From CBDFLA01 sp965248915 (GTDB lineage: Bacteria; Pseudomonadota; Alphaproteobacteria; M2410): a stretch of DNA of 64,000 bases. This document shows, in pieces, positions 44,161 through 52,991 of this stretch. Position 1 is the stretch's first letter; the number at the start of each line of letters is the position of its first letter. The translations under genes were made by a program, and so were the position numbers. The notes under the pieces are model-generated. The model made no database searches. It had not been told where the DNA came from and was given only the letters and a program-made list of their open reading frames with translations. The DNA lies in the NCBI GenBank assembly GCA_965248915.1, contig OZ252216.1, positions 744,001 through 808,000 on the forward strand, given 5' to 3'.

Positions 44161-45805
44161 AGAGGGTCTCCTTAAAGGGTTCGATCCCGACGCGGCGATA
44201 GGTCTCGAGAAAGCTCTCACCCTCGCGTCTGATATCGACATAAGACGTGACGATGGTTTCAACGGCATCGACAATGTGATCCTGATCGAAGGAAGGTCCA
44301 ACAACATCGCCTATTGTGGCGTCTTCGGAGCCCGATCCACCGAGCGTCACTTGGTAATATTCGACGCCTTTCCGATCGACGCCAAGAATACCAATGTGCC
44401 CTACATGGTGGTGACCGCAGGCATTGATACATCCTGAAATTTTGACTTTCAGATCACCAACATTGTGTTGTTGATCGAGATCTTCAAATCGTTCTGCAAT
44501 GGATTGCGCGATGGGAATGGAGCGCGCGCTGGCCAAGTTACAATAGTCGAGACCCGGGCAGGCAATGATATCCGAGATCAGCCCAATATTGGGTGTCGCT
44601 AAGCCATCCTTACGCAAGGCAGACCAAAGATCATAGAGATCCACCTGCCGCACATGCGGCAAGGTCAAGTTCTGTTCATGAGTCGCTCGAACTTCATCAA
44701 AGCTGTAACGCCCCATGAGATCCGCAAGCGCGTCCATCTGAACATCGGTGGCGTCACCAGGAACACCGCCAATGGGTTTAAGGGAAACATTGGCGATGGC
44801 GTACCCAGTGACTTTGTGTTGTTCGACATTGTGCTTCAGCCATGCGGCGAATTCGGCATCTCTAGTCTTGGCTGCCACCATTTCAGTCGGTCGGTCATCA
44901 AGGGTCTCAAATCTGGGCGGTGCGAAGTATGTCTGAATACGGTCGATCTCGTGAGCTGGAAGATCCAGAGATTGGCCGGAATCGATTTGCGCATATTCGG
45001 CCTCAACTCTGCGACCGAACTCTTCCGCGCCGAGGTCATGCACCAAAATTTTGATCCGGGCCTTGTAAATGTTGTCCCGGCGTCCTTCCATATTGTAGAC
45101 GCGCATAATGGCTTCGAGATAGGCGAGCAAATCGGACTTCGGCAGAAAGTCCCGAATTCGCTTGGCAATGATCGGCGTGCGGCCAAGACCGCCGCCTACA
45201 AACACTGCAAAGCCAATGTCACCGGCGTCGCCTCGCACCAGCTGCAATCCAATGTCATGGACTTGAACCGCGGCACGGTCGATTTTCGAGCCCGTCACAG
45301 CGATCTTGAATTTACGCGGTAGGAAGGAAAATTCCGGATGAAAGGTCGACCACTGGCGTATGACTTCACAATAGGGACGTGGGTCTTCAATTTCTTCCGA
45401 TGTCGCCCCTGCATACTGATCTGAAGTTACGTTACGAATGCAATTGCCCGACGTCTGGATGGCGTGCATCTCGACACTTGCAAGGTCGTCTAGCAAGTCA
45501 GGTACGTCCTCAAGCTTCGGCCAATTGTATTGGATGTTCTGGCGGGTCGTAAAATGCCCATATCCTTTGTCATACTTACGCGCGATATGCGCCAGCATCC
45601 GCATTTGGCGACCGTTGAAGGTACCGTACGGAATGGCGACACGAAGCATGTAAGCGTGCAATTGCAGATAGAGCCCGTTCATGAGCCGCAAGGGCCGAAA
45701 CTCTTCCTCAGACATGTCACCAGACAAGCGCCGGTCGACTTGTCCTCGAAATTCGTCCACGCGCTCTTTTACAGCGGCGAAATCAAATTCGTCGTAGCGA
45801 TACAT
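44147..45805 (-). CDS. cysI: Siroheme nitrite/sulfite reductase (CysI-like)
   Basis: A 552-residue hemoprotein from ATG 45805 (MYRYDEFDF); the frame extends to TTG 45817. RQNIQYNWPKLEDVP and TSGNCIRNVTSD are substrate/siroheme contacts. The cluster-binding cysteines lie in CPGLDYC and CINAC, which together bind the [4Fe-4S]-siroheme centre. It reduces sulfite to sulfide (or nitrite to ammonia) with six electrons. The neighbours DUF2849 and DUF934 are those of the alphaproteobacterial cysteine biosynthesis cluster, favouring sulfite. Neither cysG nor cysH is here, unlike many such clusters. Confidence 0.88.
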   Translation of the reverse strand: MYRYDEFDFAAVKERVDEFRGQVDRRLSGDMSEEEFRPLRLMNGLYLQLHAYMLRVAIPYGTFNGRQMRMLAHIARKYDKGYGHFTTRQNIQYNWPKLEDVPDLLDDLASVEMHAIQTSGNCIRNVTSDQYAGATSEEIEDPRPYCEVIRQWSTFHPEFSFLPRKFKIAVTGSKIDRAAVQVHDIGLQLVRGDAGDIGFAVFVGGGLGRTPIIAKRIRDFLPKSDLLAYLEAIMRVYNMEGRRDNIYKARIKILVHDLGAEEFGRRVEAEYAQIDSGQSLDLPAHEIDRIQTYFAPPRFETLDDRPTEMVAAKTRDAEFAAWLKHNVEQHKVTGYAIANVSLKPIGGVPGDATDVQMDALADLMGRYSFDEVRATHEQNLTLPHVRQVDLYDLWSALRKDGLATPNIGLISDIIACPGLDYCNLASARSIPIAQSIAERFEDLDQQHNVGDLKVKISGCINACGHHHVGHIGILGVDRKGVEYYQVTLGGSGSEDATIGDVVGPSFDQDHIVDAVETIVTSYVDIRREGESFLETYRRVGIEPFKETLYAAA

Positions 45806-45813
45806 TGCTTGGT

Positions 45814-46140
45814 TCAAACTCCAACATGGGCTTGTTTGCCCAGATCAAGACGAATGGTTGGCCCTTTGGCGCGGATGAGCTCGCGCTGTTCGGTGGGACG
45901 AACGTGATCGCCATCTTTCATCACGGGGAAAAGATAAGGATCGAGAACCAATCTCCCTTCAACATCCGCGTTTGCTGCAACAAGAGCTGCGTCTTGTTCC
46001 TCTGGCGATTCATATATGTAGGCAAATTCGAAGGTTCCGGTCCACGCGCCGCCGCGATCCAAATACACAACGTCGCCGTCGCGCAGGCGATTGGCCGTCA
46101 ACGCGTGCGGCCCCAGTTTTCTTTTTTTGGCACCAGCCAT
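45814..46140 (-). CDS. DUF2849 family protein
   Basis: A 108-residue protein from ATG 46140; the frame is open to 46164. It shows the DUF2849 pattern ALTANRLRDGDVVYLDRGGAW and VLDPYLFPV near the middle. This small protein is found before cysI in many Alphaproteobacteria and is thought to belong to assimilatory sulfate reduction; its exact role is unknown. Its stop is eight bases before the cysI ATG. The AT-rich 230-base region upstream probably carries the operon promoter. Confidence 0.85.
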   Translation of the reverse strand: MAGAKKRKLGPHALTANRLRDGDVVYLDRGGAWTGTFEFAYIYESPEEQDAALVAANADVEGRLVLDPYLFPVMKDGDHVRPTEQRELIRAKGPTIRLDLGKQAHVGV

Positions 46141-46376
46141 GTTCGTCACTTTTCTTTGCTCCAAATCACAGGAAATATGGGGGACAGCTCTAAAACCGTC
46201 AAGAAAAATGTAAAATAACTAAAAGAGCGCAATATTAGTGTGAAATAAGATTAATCCATTGATAATAAACGACAAATGAGAAGTGGGGTCGCCAACGCCT
46301 GATTTCACCTTCGGGAAATGTTGACCGGATGTGACGAAAAAACGCCGCTGCCTCACTTACAGGAAGGGGTGGTCGC

Positions 46377-47168
46377 TCAGTTTTCGCGATTCAAAGCACT
46401 TTCATGCCACTTCCGAAGCAGGAGGTATTCCAGGCCAGAAAGAAGGAAGAAGATGGCGATACCAAGCAACGACAGGAGCAGCAAGGCCGCAAACATTTTC
46501 GGGATTTGCAGTCGGTTGCCGGCTTCGACGATGCGCCAAGCAAGACCTGTCGCTGCTCCTGATCCGGCAACAAATTCTGCCACCACAGCGCCAATGAGGG
46601 CGAGTCCGCCTGAAATCTTCATGCCATTGAGAAGATAGGGAAGAGCGCTCGGTAGTTGCACGCGCATTAGAATTTGCCAACGTCCGGCGCCGTAAAGTTT
46701 CATGAGGTCTCGAAGTCCAAGATCGGCGGATTTCAGTCCCAAGGTTGTGCTCGACAAGATGGGGAAGAACGCAACGATCCATGCCAGGATCAGAAGTGCC
46801 ACTTCAACGCGTTCAAAACCCACCCAGATGAGGATGAGCGGTGCGATGGCCACAATGGGGGTGACCTGTAGAACAACCGCGTACGGAAAAAGCATCATTT
46901 CAACGGTGCGGCTTTGTGAAAACAAGACAGCCAATCCTACGCCACCAACCAAAGCCAAGAGGAATGCGAGTGCTGTAACTCTCAAAGTGGCCCAGAGAGA
47001 AGACATCAAGGAGCCAAAATTCTCAATGAGCGCTTGAAGGATCGCAACGGGGCCGGGAAGCACATATTCCGGAATCGCAAAAGAACGAACTGACATCTCC
47101 CACAAGAACAAGATCACGATCCCGAGCAAAAGCGGCGAAATGACTTTCAGTGCGGTCGAACTAACCAT
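46377..47168 (-). CDS. ABC transporter permease (NitT/TauT type)
   Basis: A 263-residue inner-membrane protein from ATG 47168 with about six helices and the permease motif LPSALPYLLNGMKISGGLALIGAVVAEF that meets the ATPase (EAA loop). It overlaps the ATPase gene by eight bases. The family imports nitrate, taurine, sulfonates, thiamine precursors and similar small molecules. The ligand is undecided; the nearby cysI cluster would suit a sulfonate but is separated by 236 bases. Confidence 0.9.
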   Translation of the reverse strand: MVSSTALKVISPLLLGIVILFLWEMSVRSFAIPEYVLPGPVAILQALIENFGSLMSSLWATLRVTALAFLLALVGGVGLAVLFSQSRTVEMMLFPYAVVLQVTPIVAIAPLILIWVGFERVEVALLILAWIVAFFPILSSTTLGLKSADLGLRDLMKLYGAGRWQILMRVQLPSALPYLLNGMKISGGLALIGAVVAEFVAGSGAATGLAWRIVEAGNRLQIPKMFAALLLLSLLGIAIFFLLSGLEYLLLRKWHESALNREN

Positions 47169-47934
47169 TTTGAGTGACCTCCATGGCAGTTCGAAGTCCT
47201 TGCGAGACGTCGCGGCACTGTTCGGAATACTCCGAAGACAGTCGCCAATCCTCTGTCGCGATCTTTGTCTTTGGTAGGGTGAATTCTGACACAGGCCGAC
47301 CGGGTCTGGGCGACAGGACAATCACGCGTGTTGAGAGAAATACTGATTCAAAGACGCTGTGGGTCACAAAGACAACCGTCAGTTCTTCGTCGCGCCAGAT
47401 CCTGAGGAGATCTTCGTTGAGTTTCGCTCGGGTCAATTCGTCGAGAGCGGCAAACGGTTCGTCAAGGAGAAGCAGTTTTGGTCGACTGACGAGCGCTCGA
47501 GCGAGAGAGACCCGCATTTTCATGCCACCTGAGAGTGTGCGAGGGAAAGCGGAGGCGAATTCACCGAGCCCAACCAAGTCCAAGGCCCAAGTGATGCGCT
47601 TGTTTCGTTCCCTCTCGTCGACCTTCAAGAGTTCCAAAGGCAGGGCGACGTTCTTTTGAACCGTTGCCCAAGGCATCAGCGTGGGATCTTGAAAAACGAA
47701 TCCGACCTGCCCTGTCTCAACCAGTCCTTTTGAGGAAACGGACCCATCGGTCGGCGCAATCAATCCAGCGATGATACGAAGCAATGTGCTTTTGCCACAG
47801 CCTGAGGCGCCAATCAGCGAGGTGAAACTACCGCGTTCAATTTCGAGGGAGACATCCGTGAGCGCGCGGACATTGCCGTCGAATGTCTTGGTTACATCTT
47901 TGATCGAGAGGAGAGGAGGCGAGACCGGTGCCAT
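47161..47934 (-). CDS. ABC transporter ATPase (NitT/TauT type)
   Basis: A 257-residue nucleotide-binding subunit. Walker A is GASGCGKST, the Q-loop is FVFQDPTLMPWATV, the signature is LSGGMKMRVSLARAL and Walker B is LLLLDEPFAALDE. The QDPTLMPWATV Q-loop is usual for the nitrate/sulfonate/thiamine-precursor importers. Its ATG shares one base with the stop of the substrate-binding gene, and its end overlaps the permease gene. Confidence 0.93.
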   Translation of the reverse strand: MAPVSPPLLSIKDVTKTFDGNVRALTDVSLEIERGSFTSLIGASGCGKSTLLRIIAGLIAPTDGSVSSKGLVETGQVGFVFQDPTLMPWATVQKNVALPLELLKVDERERNKRITWALDLVGLGEFASAFPRTLSGGMKMRVSLARALVSRPKLLLLDEPFAALDELTRAKLNEDLLRIWRDEELTVVFVTHSVFESVFLSTRVIVLSPRPGRPVSEFTLPKTKIATEDWRLSSEYSEQCRDVSQGLRTAMEVTQNG

Positions 47935-48968
47935 TAAGAGCGATTTTCCGCTGCAACATTCTTGTTCACAAAATCGAGTGTATAGGCTTGCCTTAAATCA
48001 AGGTCAGCATTGTACACACCGTTTTCAGACATAATGGCAAAGAAGTCAGTCCAACGCTCATCAGTCATCGCGCCAATACCGAACGTCTGTGCATCGCCTG
48101 AATCCACTATCCCGTACTCTTTAAGTTTGGCGATGGCATGAGCGAGTATTTCGTCTGTCATCTCCGGATTGTCCGCTTTGATCAATGCATTCCCGAGCGC
48201 AGGATCTCCGTAGAGATAGCTGTACCATCCCTCAATCGTCGCATCGACAAACGCTTGTACCGTCTTTGCATCGTTTTCGATTCTGTCAGTTGGAACAAGG
48301 ACAAATGCGCCGTATCCAGGGTATCCGTGATCAGCCAACAAAAACACCTGCGGTTTGAAGCCGCCCTCCTTTTCAATGGTGTAGGGCTCGGAGGAGAGAT
48401 ATCCCTGCTGAATAGCCTTCTTGTCATTCAGAAATGGCGCGAGGTTGAAAGTGTACTTGCGAATTTGCTTGTCGCTAAACGAATACTTGGCGCGTAGCCA
48501 AATCCAGAAAGCACTGATTGTCGCATCCGAGATCATGATGGGCTGACCACTCATATCTGCGATTGTCGAAATATCATCACGCGGATGTGTAATCAGAACT
48601 TGAGGGTCCTTTTGAAAGGACGCCATCACCGCTTTGACAGGCGCATCAGCCGCAACAAGGTTCAGCGGGATGAAGCTGTTTGATCCCATGCCAAAGTCGA
48701 CGGCACCAGCAGCGACAAGCTGTGGTATGTTGACCCCCGGACCTCCTTGGCGAATGGTGACGTCGAGACCTCGCGCCTCATAGAAGCCCATGGCCAGAGC
48801 TTGGTAAAACCCACCTTGTTCGGCTTGAGCTTTCCAATCTGTTGCAAAGGATACAGGTGTCAGTGCGCTGAGTTTCGGTGGTTGATTGGGTCGATTGGCC
48901 AGGTAAAGTCCAGCGGCAGCAAGGCTCACAACGATAAGAACTATGATAGCAAGGGTACGATTGTTCAT
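47934..48968 (-). CDS. ABC transporter substrate-binding protein (NMT1/THI5-like)
   Basis: A 344-residue periplasmic or membrane-tethered binding protein with a hydrophobic N-terminus (about 5-23). The start of the mature part, ATDWKAQAEQGGFYQALAMGFYEARGLDVTI, and GGPGVNIPQLVAAGAVDFGMG match the NMT1/THI5-like group (ThiY, SsuA and TauA relatives). The WKAQAEQGGFYQA segment resembles the pyrimidine-binding ThiY proteins more than SsuA, but this does not fix the ligand. GAGGAGG precedes the ATG. First gene of a three-gene operon. Confidence 0.88.
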   Translation of the reverse strand: MNNRTLAIIVLIVVSLAAAGLYLANRPNQPPKLSALTPVSFATDWKAQAEQGGFYQALAMGFYEARGLDVTIRQGGPGVNIPQLVAAGAVDFGMGSNSFIPLNLVAADAPVKAVMASFQKDPQVLITHPRDDISTIADMSGQPIMISDATISAFWIWLRAKYSFSDKQIRKYTFNLAPFLNDKKAIQQGYLSSEPYTIEKEGGFKPQVFLLADHGYPGYGAFVLVPTDRIENDAKTVQAFVDATIEGWYSYLYGDPALGNALIKADNPEMTDEILAHAIAKLKEYGIVDSGDAQTFGIGAMTDERWTDFFAIMSENGVYNADLDLRQAYTLDFVNKNVAAENRS

Positions 48969-49024
48969 AGGACGACCTCCTCACATCGCGGGTGATATCT
49001 TAGCCCATGATGCCTCTCAGTACC

Positions 49025-49612
49025 TCAAGGTGCAACAGGCTCTTCGTCCGCGGTTGGCGGCGGAGCAACATAATCATCACAGGAGGAGTTGCGACGAATC
49101 CTGTCCAGGGCGTCAAGATCAGCGTCCGCGGGGACAAGGGTTCTGGTCAAGATCACCCCAGAAAAGGTCGCTGCCTCGATAACCGGGAGCCTATCTGGGT
49201 TTTCGAGCCGTGAGCCCGTGCCGGCCAGAATCATATCCACATTCTTGCCGCCTGCTTGTTGATCATTGATGACGAAGTAGTTGTCCGAATTGTCGCCATA
49301 GATCGAGAGCGACCAATATCGATCCGGTGGTATCGCAGCCGTAATGCGTATGGGCCCATTGGTCAAATTGTAATGGCAGATCGAATATAGGAGGTTCGGG
49401 CTTGGCCTAACCACTGTTCGGCTTTCATGCGTGGGCAGAGAAGGGTGGATCATTTTATTCACGCCCGGCGTCTTCGCTATTTGCCCCATCAGGCGGCTCA
49501 TGATGAGGGAAGGGGTGTAGACCACGATCCCAATGTGAGCAATTGCGGCAAGACCAAGAGTGAATATTGTCCACTGCAACAGGCGTACAAATGTTGCAAC
49601 AATCCGTGTCAT
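49025..49612 (-). CDS. DUF1254 family membrane-anchored protein
   Basis: A 195-residue protein with an N-terminal transmembrane helix (about 10-32). The segment LLYSICHYNLTNGPIRITAAIPPDRYWSLSIYGDNSDNYFVIND is the DUF1254 core. DUF1254 and DUF1214 usually occur fused in about 450-residue exported proteins; here they are separate genes. Its ATG lies in a four-base ATGA overlap with the DUF1214 gene. Function unknown. Confidence 0.8.
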   Translation of the reverse strand: MTRIVATFVRLLQWTIFTLGLAAIAHIGIVVYTPSLIMSRLMGQIAKTPGVNKMIHPSLPTHESRTVVRPSPNLLYSICHYNLTNGPIRITAAIPPDRYWSLSIYGDNSDNYFVINDQQAGGKNVDMILAGTGSRLENPDRLPVIEAATFSGVILTRTLVPADADLDALDRIRRNSSCDDYVAPPPTADEEPVAP

Positions 49613-50178
49613 GAACAATCCTCCCGCTTGATCGTAGGCAGCGGAACCGTCGCGAGATTGTCGAGTAAGGCCGGTTCAGGGTTGTACACGCGAAGCGTCA
49701 ACGAAAAACGAGTGGCGTCACCGATCGGTAACCAAACGCCATTCGCAGGGACATCTCGCCCGATCGAAAAAGTAAGTGTCGCGTTGTTCGTGTCTTCGAG
49801 GCTCACAGCATATCTGTTCTCTTCATTTTCCATGAGGTAGTTGTCGGGTCCGTATGCAGTGATTGTCCACCACCGCGCGGGTGGGTTTTCAACAGAAACA
49901 CTGTACGTGCAGTTCCCCTCAAGGAGAGCTCCATCACTGTCATGGTCCGCGAAGAAATATATTGCTTCGGATTGATTGAGCGCCAACAAACCGCCTATGG
50001 CGACGCCTGCCCTTGTGTAGGGGTCTAATTGTGTGCTGCCGATTTTCGGATTAATCAGCCACGGTCCGTTTGCGATCGCTTGAGATTTGGACACTTCATT
50101 GATTGCCCACCGCGCAGAGTAATACCCAACCCCCAATGCGAGGATCAAAGAACAGAAGATCCGAAACAAGAAACCCAT
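49609..50178 (-). CDS. DUF1214 family membrane-anchored protein
   Basis: A 189-residue protein from ATG 50178 (GGGG upstream; the frame is open to 50256), with an N-terminal helix (LFRIFCSLILALGVGYYSA). The segment AVAIYFFADHD is followed by ENPPARWWTITAYGPDNYLMENEENRYAVS and NGVWLPIGDATRFSLTLRVYNPEP, the DUF1214 core with the conserved W-P-x-G stretch. It is the partner of the DUF1254 gene downstream. No function is established for this family. Confidence 0.8.
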   Translation of the reverse strand: MGFLFRIFCSLILALGVGYYSARWAINEVSKSQAIANGPWLINPKIGSTQLDPYTRAGVAIGGLLALNQSEAIYFFADHDSDGALLEGNCTYSVSVENPPARWWTITAYGPDNYLMENEENRYAVSLEDTNNATLTFSIGRDVPANGVWLPIGDATRFSLTLRVYNPEPALLDNLATVPLPTIKREDCS

Positions 50179-50421
50179 TTTACCCCAAGCCGAAACCACC
50201 ACACAGCGATCACATTCCATCGATCCAGGGCGCCATTTCGACGCGAGACCGAGCACCCCTCACTAAGAAAAGTATCATAGATAGGCCGGACAATGACCTC
50301 AATGCTGGAATTGAGGGAGGGCACCGAAAGGCGTGGAATAATGTAAGGGGAAGGTGATATAGAGGGTCCGAATTTGAGATCCTTTGGTCAGAGAACCAAA
50401 GCAGTAGGAGTTTCTCAGGCC

Positions 50422-51153
50422 ATGCGAGCCAAGCGATTTGTTCATATTTTAAGTATTGTTGCGCTGTTTTCGTTATCAGGATGTGGCGGCTTTGACCGCT
50501 CCTTTGGCGGCTTTTCGCCAACTCCCATTTCGTCGCTGGACGGGGCGGAAAATGGGTCGACGCTGGCCAGGACTATGCCCTGGTCGGATGTTGAAACGGT
50601 CTCCAACATGGCCTGGCAGGCATTGCAGATGCCTCAGGTGACCGAAGATGTCGCTTGGTCAAACAGAAATACCGGCTCATCGGGAACCGTAATGCCGGGG
50701 CCGGTCTACCTTGTTGGTTTCAACGCTGGCGCAGAAATTGAAGCACCTCTTCAGCTTGACGTGCGTCCGTATCTGGAGCCAGCCGCTGGCAACTACATCA
50801 CGGTGAAGAACTCGAATGTCAGATTGTCTCCAAACATTCGTGGCGCGAAGGCAACCATGCTCGAACTTGGATCGACTGTACAAGCAGTGGGAAGAGAGCC
50901 TGCCGATGATTGGTTTCTAGTGTCGCAAAACGACCGTGTCATGGGTTACGTTTACGGACCCCTCTTGTCCAGGGCCGAGGGAGGCGATCTATTGCTCGCT
51001 GGTGGAGATGCCACGAGAGGGCGTCTGTGCCGTGAATTGACATACACCATCACATTGGGAACAGGCGAAACTGATGCCTGGGTCAATGGGGCGTGCAAGG
51101 CAGGAGATGAACCTTGGTCGATTGTTGGTGGTCGCCAACTCATTCTTGGTTAG
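50422..51153 (+). CDS. Lipoprotein with SH3-like and surface-antigen-like domains
   Basis: A 243-residue lipoprotein from ATG 50422 with lipobox LSGC (Cys at residue 21), preceded by GGAG. A bacterial SH3 domain lies at about residues 125-180 (ITVKNSNVRLSPNIRGAKATMLELG, then WFLVSQNDRVMGYVYG). The end, CRELTYTITLGTGETDAWVNGAC, resembles the C-terminus of 17 kDa surface antigens of Rickettsia type. A cell-envelope role is likely, with peptidoglycan or protein binding by the SH3 domain as inference. Its 3' end overlaps the convergent uup gene by 14 bases. Confidence 0.72.
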   Translation: MRAKRFVHILSIVALFSLSGCGGFDRSFGGFSPTPISSLDGAENGSTLARTMPWSDVETVSNMAWQALQMPQVTEDVAWSNRNTGSSGTVMPGPVYLVGFNAGAEIEAPLQLDVRPYLEPAAGNYITVKNSNVRLSPNIRGAKATMLELGSTVQAVGREPADDWFLVSQNDRVMGYVYGPLLSRAEGGDLLLAGGDATRGRLCRELTYTITLGTGETDAWVNGACKAGDEPWSIVGGRQLILG

Positions 51154-52960
51154 ACGCCAACGCTTCCCGGAGCATTTCGATGTTGAGCCATTCCTCTTCC
51201 AGTTCCTGAAGAGTTGATTTGGCGTTCTCAAGTTGCTTTGCGAGGTTCGAAAACTCATCTGGATTGTTCTGGTAGAGATCCGAATTCGACATTTGCCTCT
51301 CAAGATCAGCGACTAGTTTTTCCGTCGTCGGAATTAGGTCTAGTAGTTCTTGTGCCCGACGCTCATGCTTGAACGATAGTTTTTTCGCAGGCCCCTTTCG
51401 GCGTGTCTGGGTCGGCGGCGTCGACTTGGCATCCTTGGATTGCGTTGGCGCCCCTTTCGCGTCTGATTTTCGCTGCATCAGATAGTCAGAGTAACCGCCT
51501 GCATACTCCGTTGTAGAGCCATCGCCTTCAAGGACAATCGTGGACGTCACAATCCGGTCCAAAAAATCGCGATCGTGGCTGACCAAGAGAAGTGTCCCAT
51601 CGAAATCGCTCAATATCTCTTGCAACAGGTCGAGGGTCTCTATGTCGAGGTCATTTGTAGGTTCGTCAAGGATGAGGAGATTGCCTGGTTTTGCGAAGGC
51701 ACGCGCAAGCATCAGGCGATTGCGCTCACCGCCCGACAGGCTCTTGATCGGTTGGCGCGCTTGCGAACCATCGAACAGGAAGTCCTTCAAGTAACGTGAG
51801 ATGTGTTTGGGAACACCGCGAACCATGATTTGATCGCTGCCGTCACAAAGCGTTTCCTGTAACGTTGCCTCTGGGTCGAGGCTTTCTCGTTTTTGATCGA
51901 AGACTAGTTGAGTGAGGTTCTTTCCGAGCCGAATGGATCCCTCATCGGGCGCCAAATCTCCCATCAACAATTTCAAGAGTGTTGATTTTCCAGCACCATT
52001 CGGTCCAATGAGCCCAACTTTGTTGCCGCGAGTAATGCGCGTTGAAAAGTTTTCGACAATGGGCCGCTCCATCCCCTCAAAGCACTTTGAAATGTTCTTG
52101 GCTTCGATGACCAGCTTGCCGGACGCCTTGCCGATCTCGACATCGAGTGCTGCACGACCGACCTGTCCGCGTTGCCGCGCCCATTCTTTGCGCATGGTCA
52201 CCAGTCTCTTGAGGCGGCCTTGATTACGTTTGCGTCGAGCGGAGATCCCCTGTCGTGCCCATTTCAATTCCTGGGCAATCTGCTTGTTAAACTTCGCGCG
52301 TTCGATCTCTTCTTTTTCGATGATGTCTTCAGCCCATTGGTCGAAAGCCACAAATCCTTTCCCCAAGCGCCGGAGGCGGCCTCGATCAAGCCAGAGGCAA
52401 GCCTTGGATAGTGCACCGAGAAACGCCCGGTCATGACTAATGAGAATGTAAGTTCCCTTGAAGTCTTTCAAGTAGCGCTCCAGCCACTCGATTGTCGGAA
52501 GATCAAGGTGATTGGTCGGTTCATCCAGCAATAACAGGTCTGGGTCTCCAACGATAGTTTGAGCGAGGGCCGCCCGTCTTTGCTCACCACCGGACAGCTT
52601 TGTTGGATTTGCATCACCGTTGAGATCTAAGGCATTAAGGATGGCTTCAACTCGGTGCTGTTGATGTTGCTCTGATGCATCAAGGCCACGTGAGATAAAT
52701 TCTCGGGTCGTTGTCGAAGTTGAAAAGGCGGGCTCTTGAGGGAGATAGGAAATTCGGGTCCTTGCCCGAACACTTCTTTCTCCACCATCTGATTCAACCA
52801 AGCCCGCGACCATCTTGAGCAATGTCGATTTGCCGCTCCCGTTGCGTCCGACCAGACAGAGGCGGTCGCGTTCCTGAACCGTCAGGTCGATGTTCGAAAA
52901 CAGTTCATCGCCGCCAAATTCAGCGCGCAAGTTTCGCAATGTGATGAGAGGTGACGCCAT
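51140..52960 (-). CDS. uup: ABC-F ATPase Uup
   Basis: A 606-residue protein with two nucleotide-binding domains and no membrane segment. NBD1 has Walker A GRNGSGKST, signature LSGGEQRRAAL and LLLLDEPTNHLDL; NBD2 has GPNGAGKST, LSGGERNRLML and LLILDEPTNDLDI. An arm/linker of charged residues joins them. The last 100 residues form a lysine-rich then coiled-coil region as in Uup, which binds branched DNA and ribosomes. Its role is ribosome or recombination related, not transport. It is convergent with the lipoprotein gene. Confidence 0.9.
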   Translation of the reverse strand: MASPLITLRNLRAEFGGDELFSNIDLTVQERDRLCLVGRNGSGKSTLLKMVAGLVESDGGERSVRARTRISYLPQEPAFSTSTTTREFISRGLDASEQHQQHRVEAILNALDLNGDANPTKLSGGEQRRAALAQTIVGDPDLLLLDEPTNHLDLPTIEWLERYLKDFKGTYILISHDRAFLGALSKACLWLDRGRLRRLGKGFVAFDQWAEDIIEKEEIERAKFNKQIAQELKWARQGISARRKRNQGRLKRLVTMRKEWARQRGQVGRAALDVEIGKASGKLVIEAKNISKCFEGMERPIVENFSTRITRGNKVGLIGPNGAGKSTLLKLLMGDLAPDEGSIRLGKNLTQLVFDQKRESLDPEATLQETLCDGSDQIMVRGVPKHISRYLKDFLFDGSQARQPIKSLSGGERNRLMLARAFAKPGNLLILDEPTNDLDIETLDLLQEILSDFDGTLLLVSHDRDFLDRIVTSTIVLEGDGSTTEYAGGYSDYLMQRKSDAKGAPTQSKDAKSTPPTQTRRKGPAKKLSFKHERRAQELLDLIPTTEKLVADLERQMSNSDLYQNNPDEFSNLAKQLENAKSTLQELEEEWLNIEMLREALASNQE

Positions 52961-52991
52961 GCCACCTTCTGGGTCAGATCAAGCATCCTTG

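Noticed and set aside
48969..49024. Riboswitch (for example TPP) before the ABC importer operon
   Set aside because: Only 56 bases separate the genes, too short for a TPP riboswitch, and no conserved element was seen.
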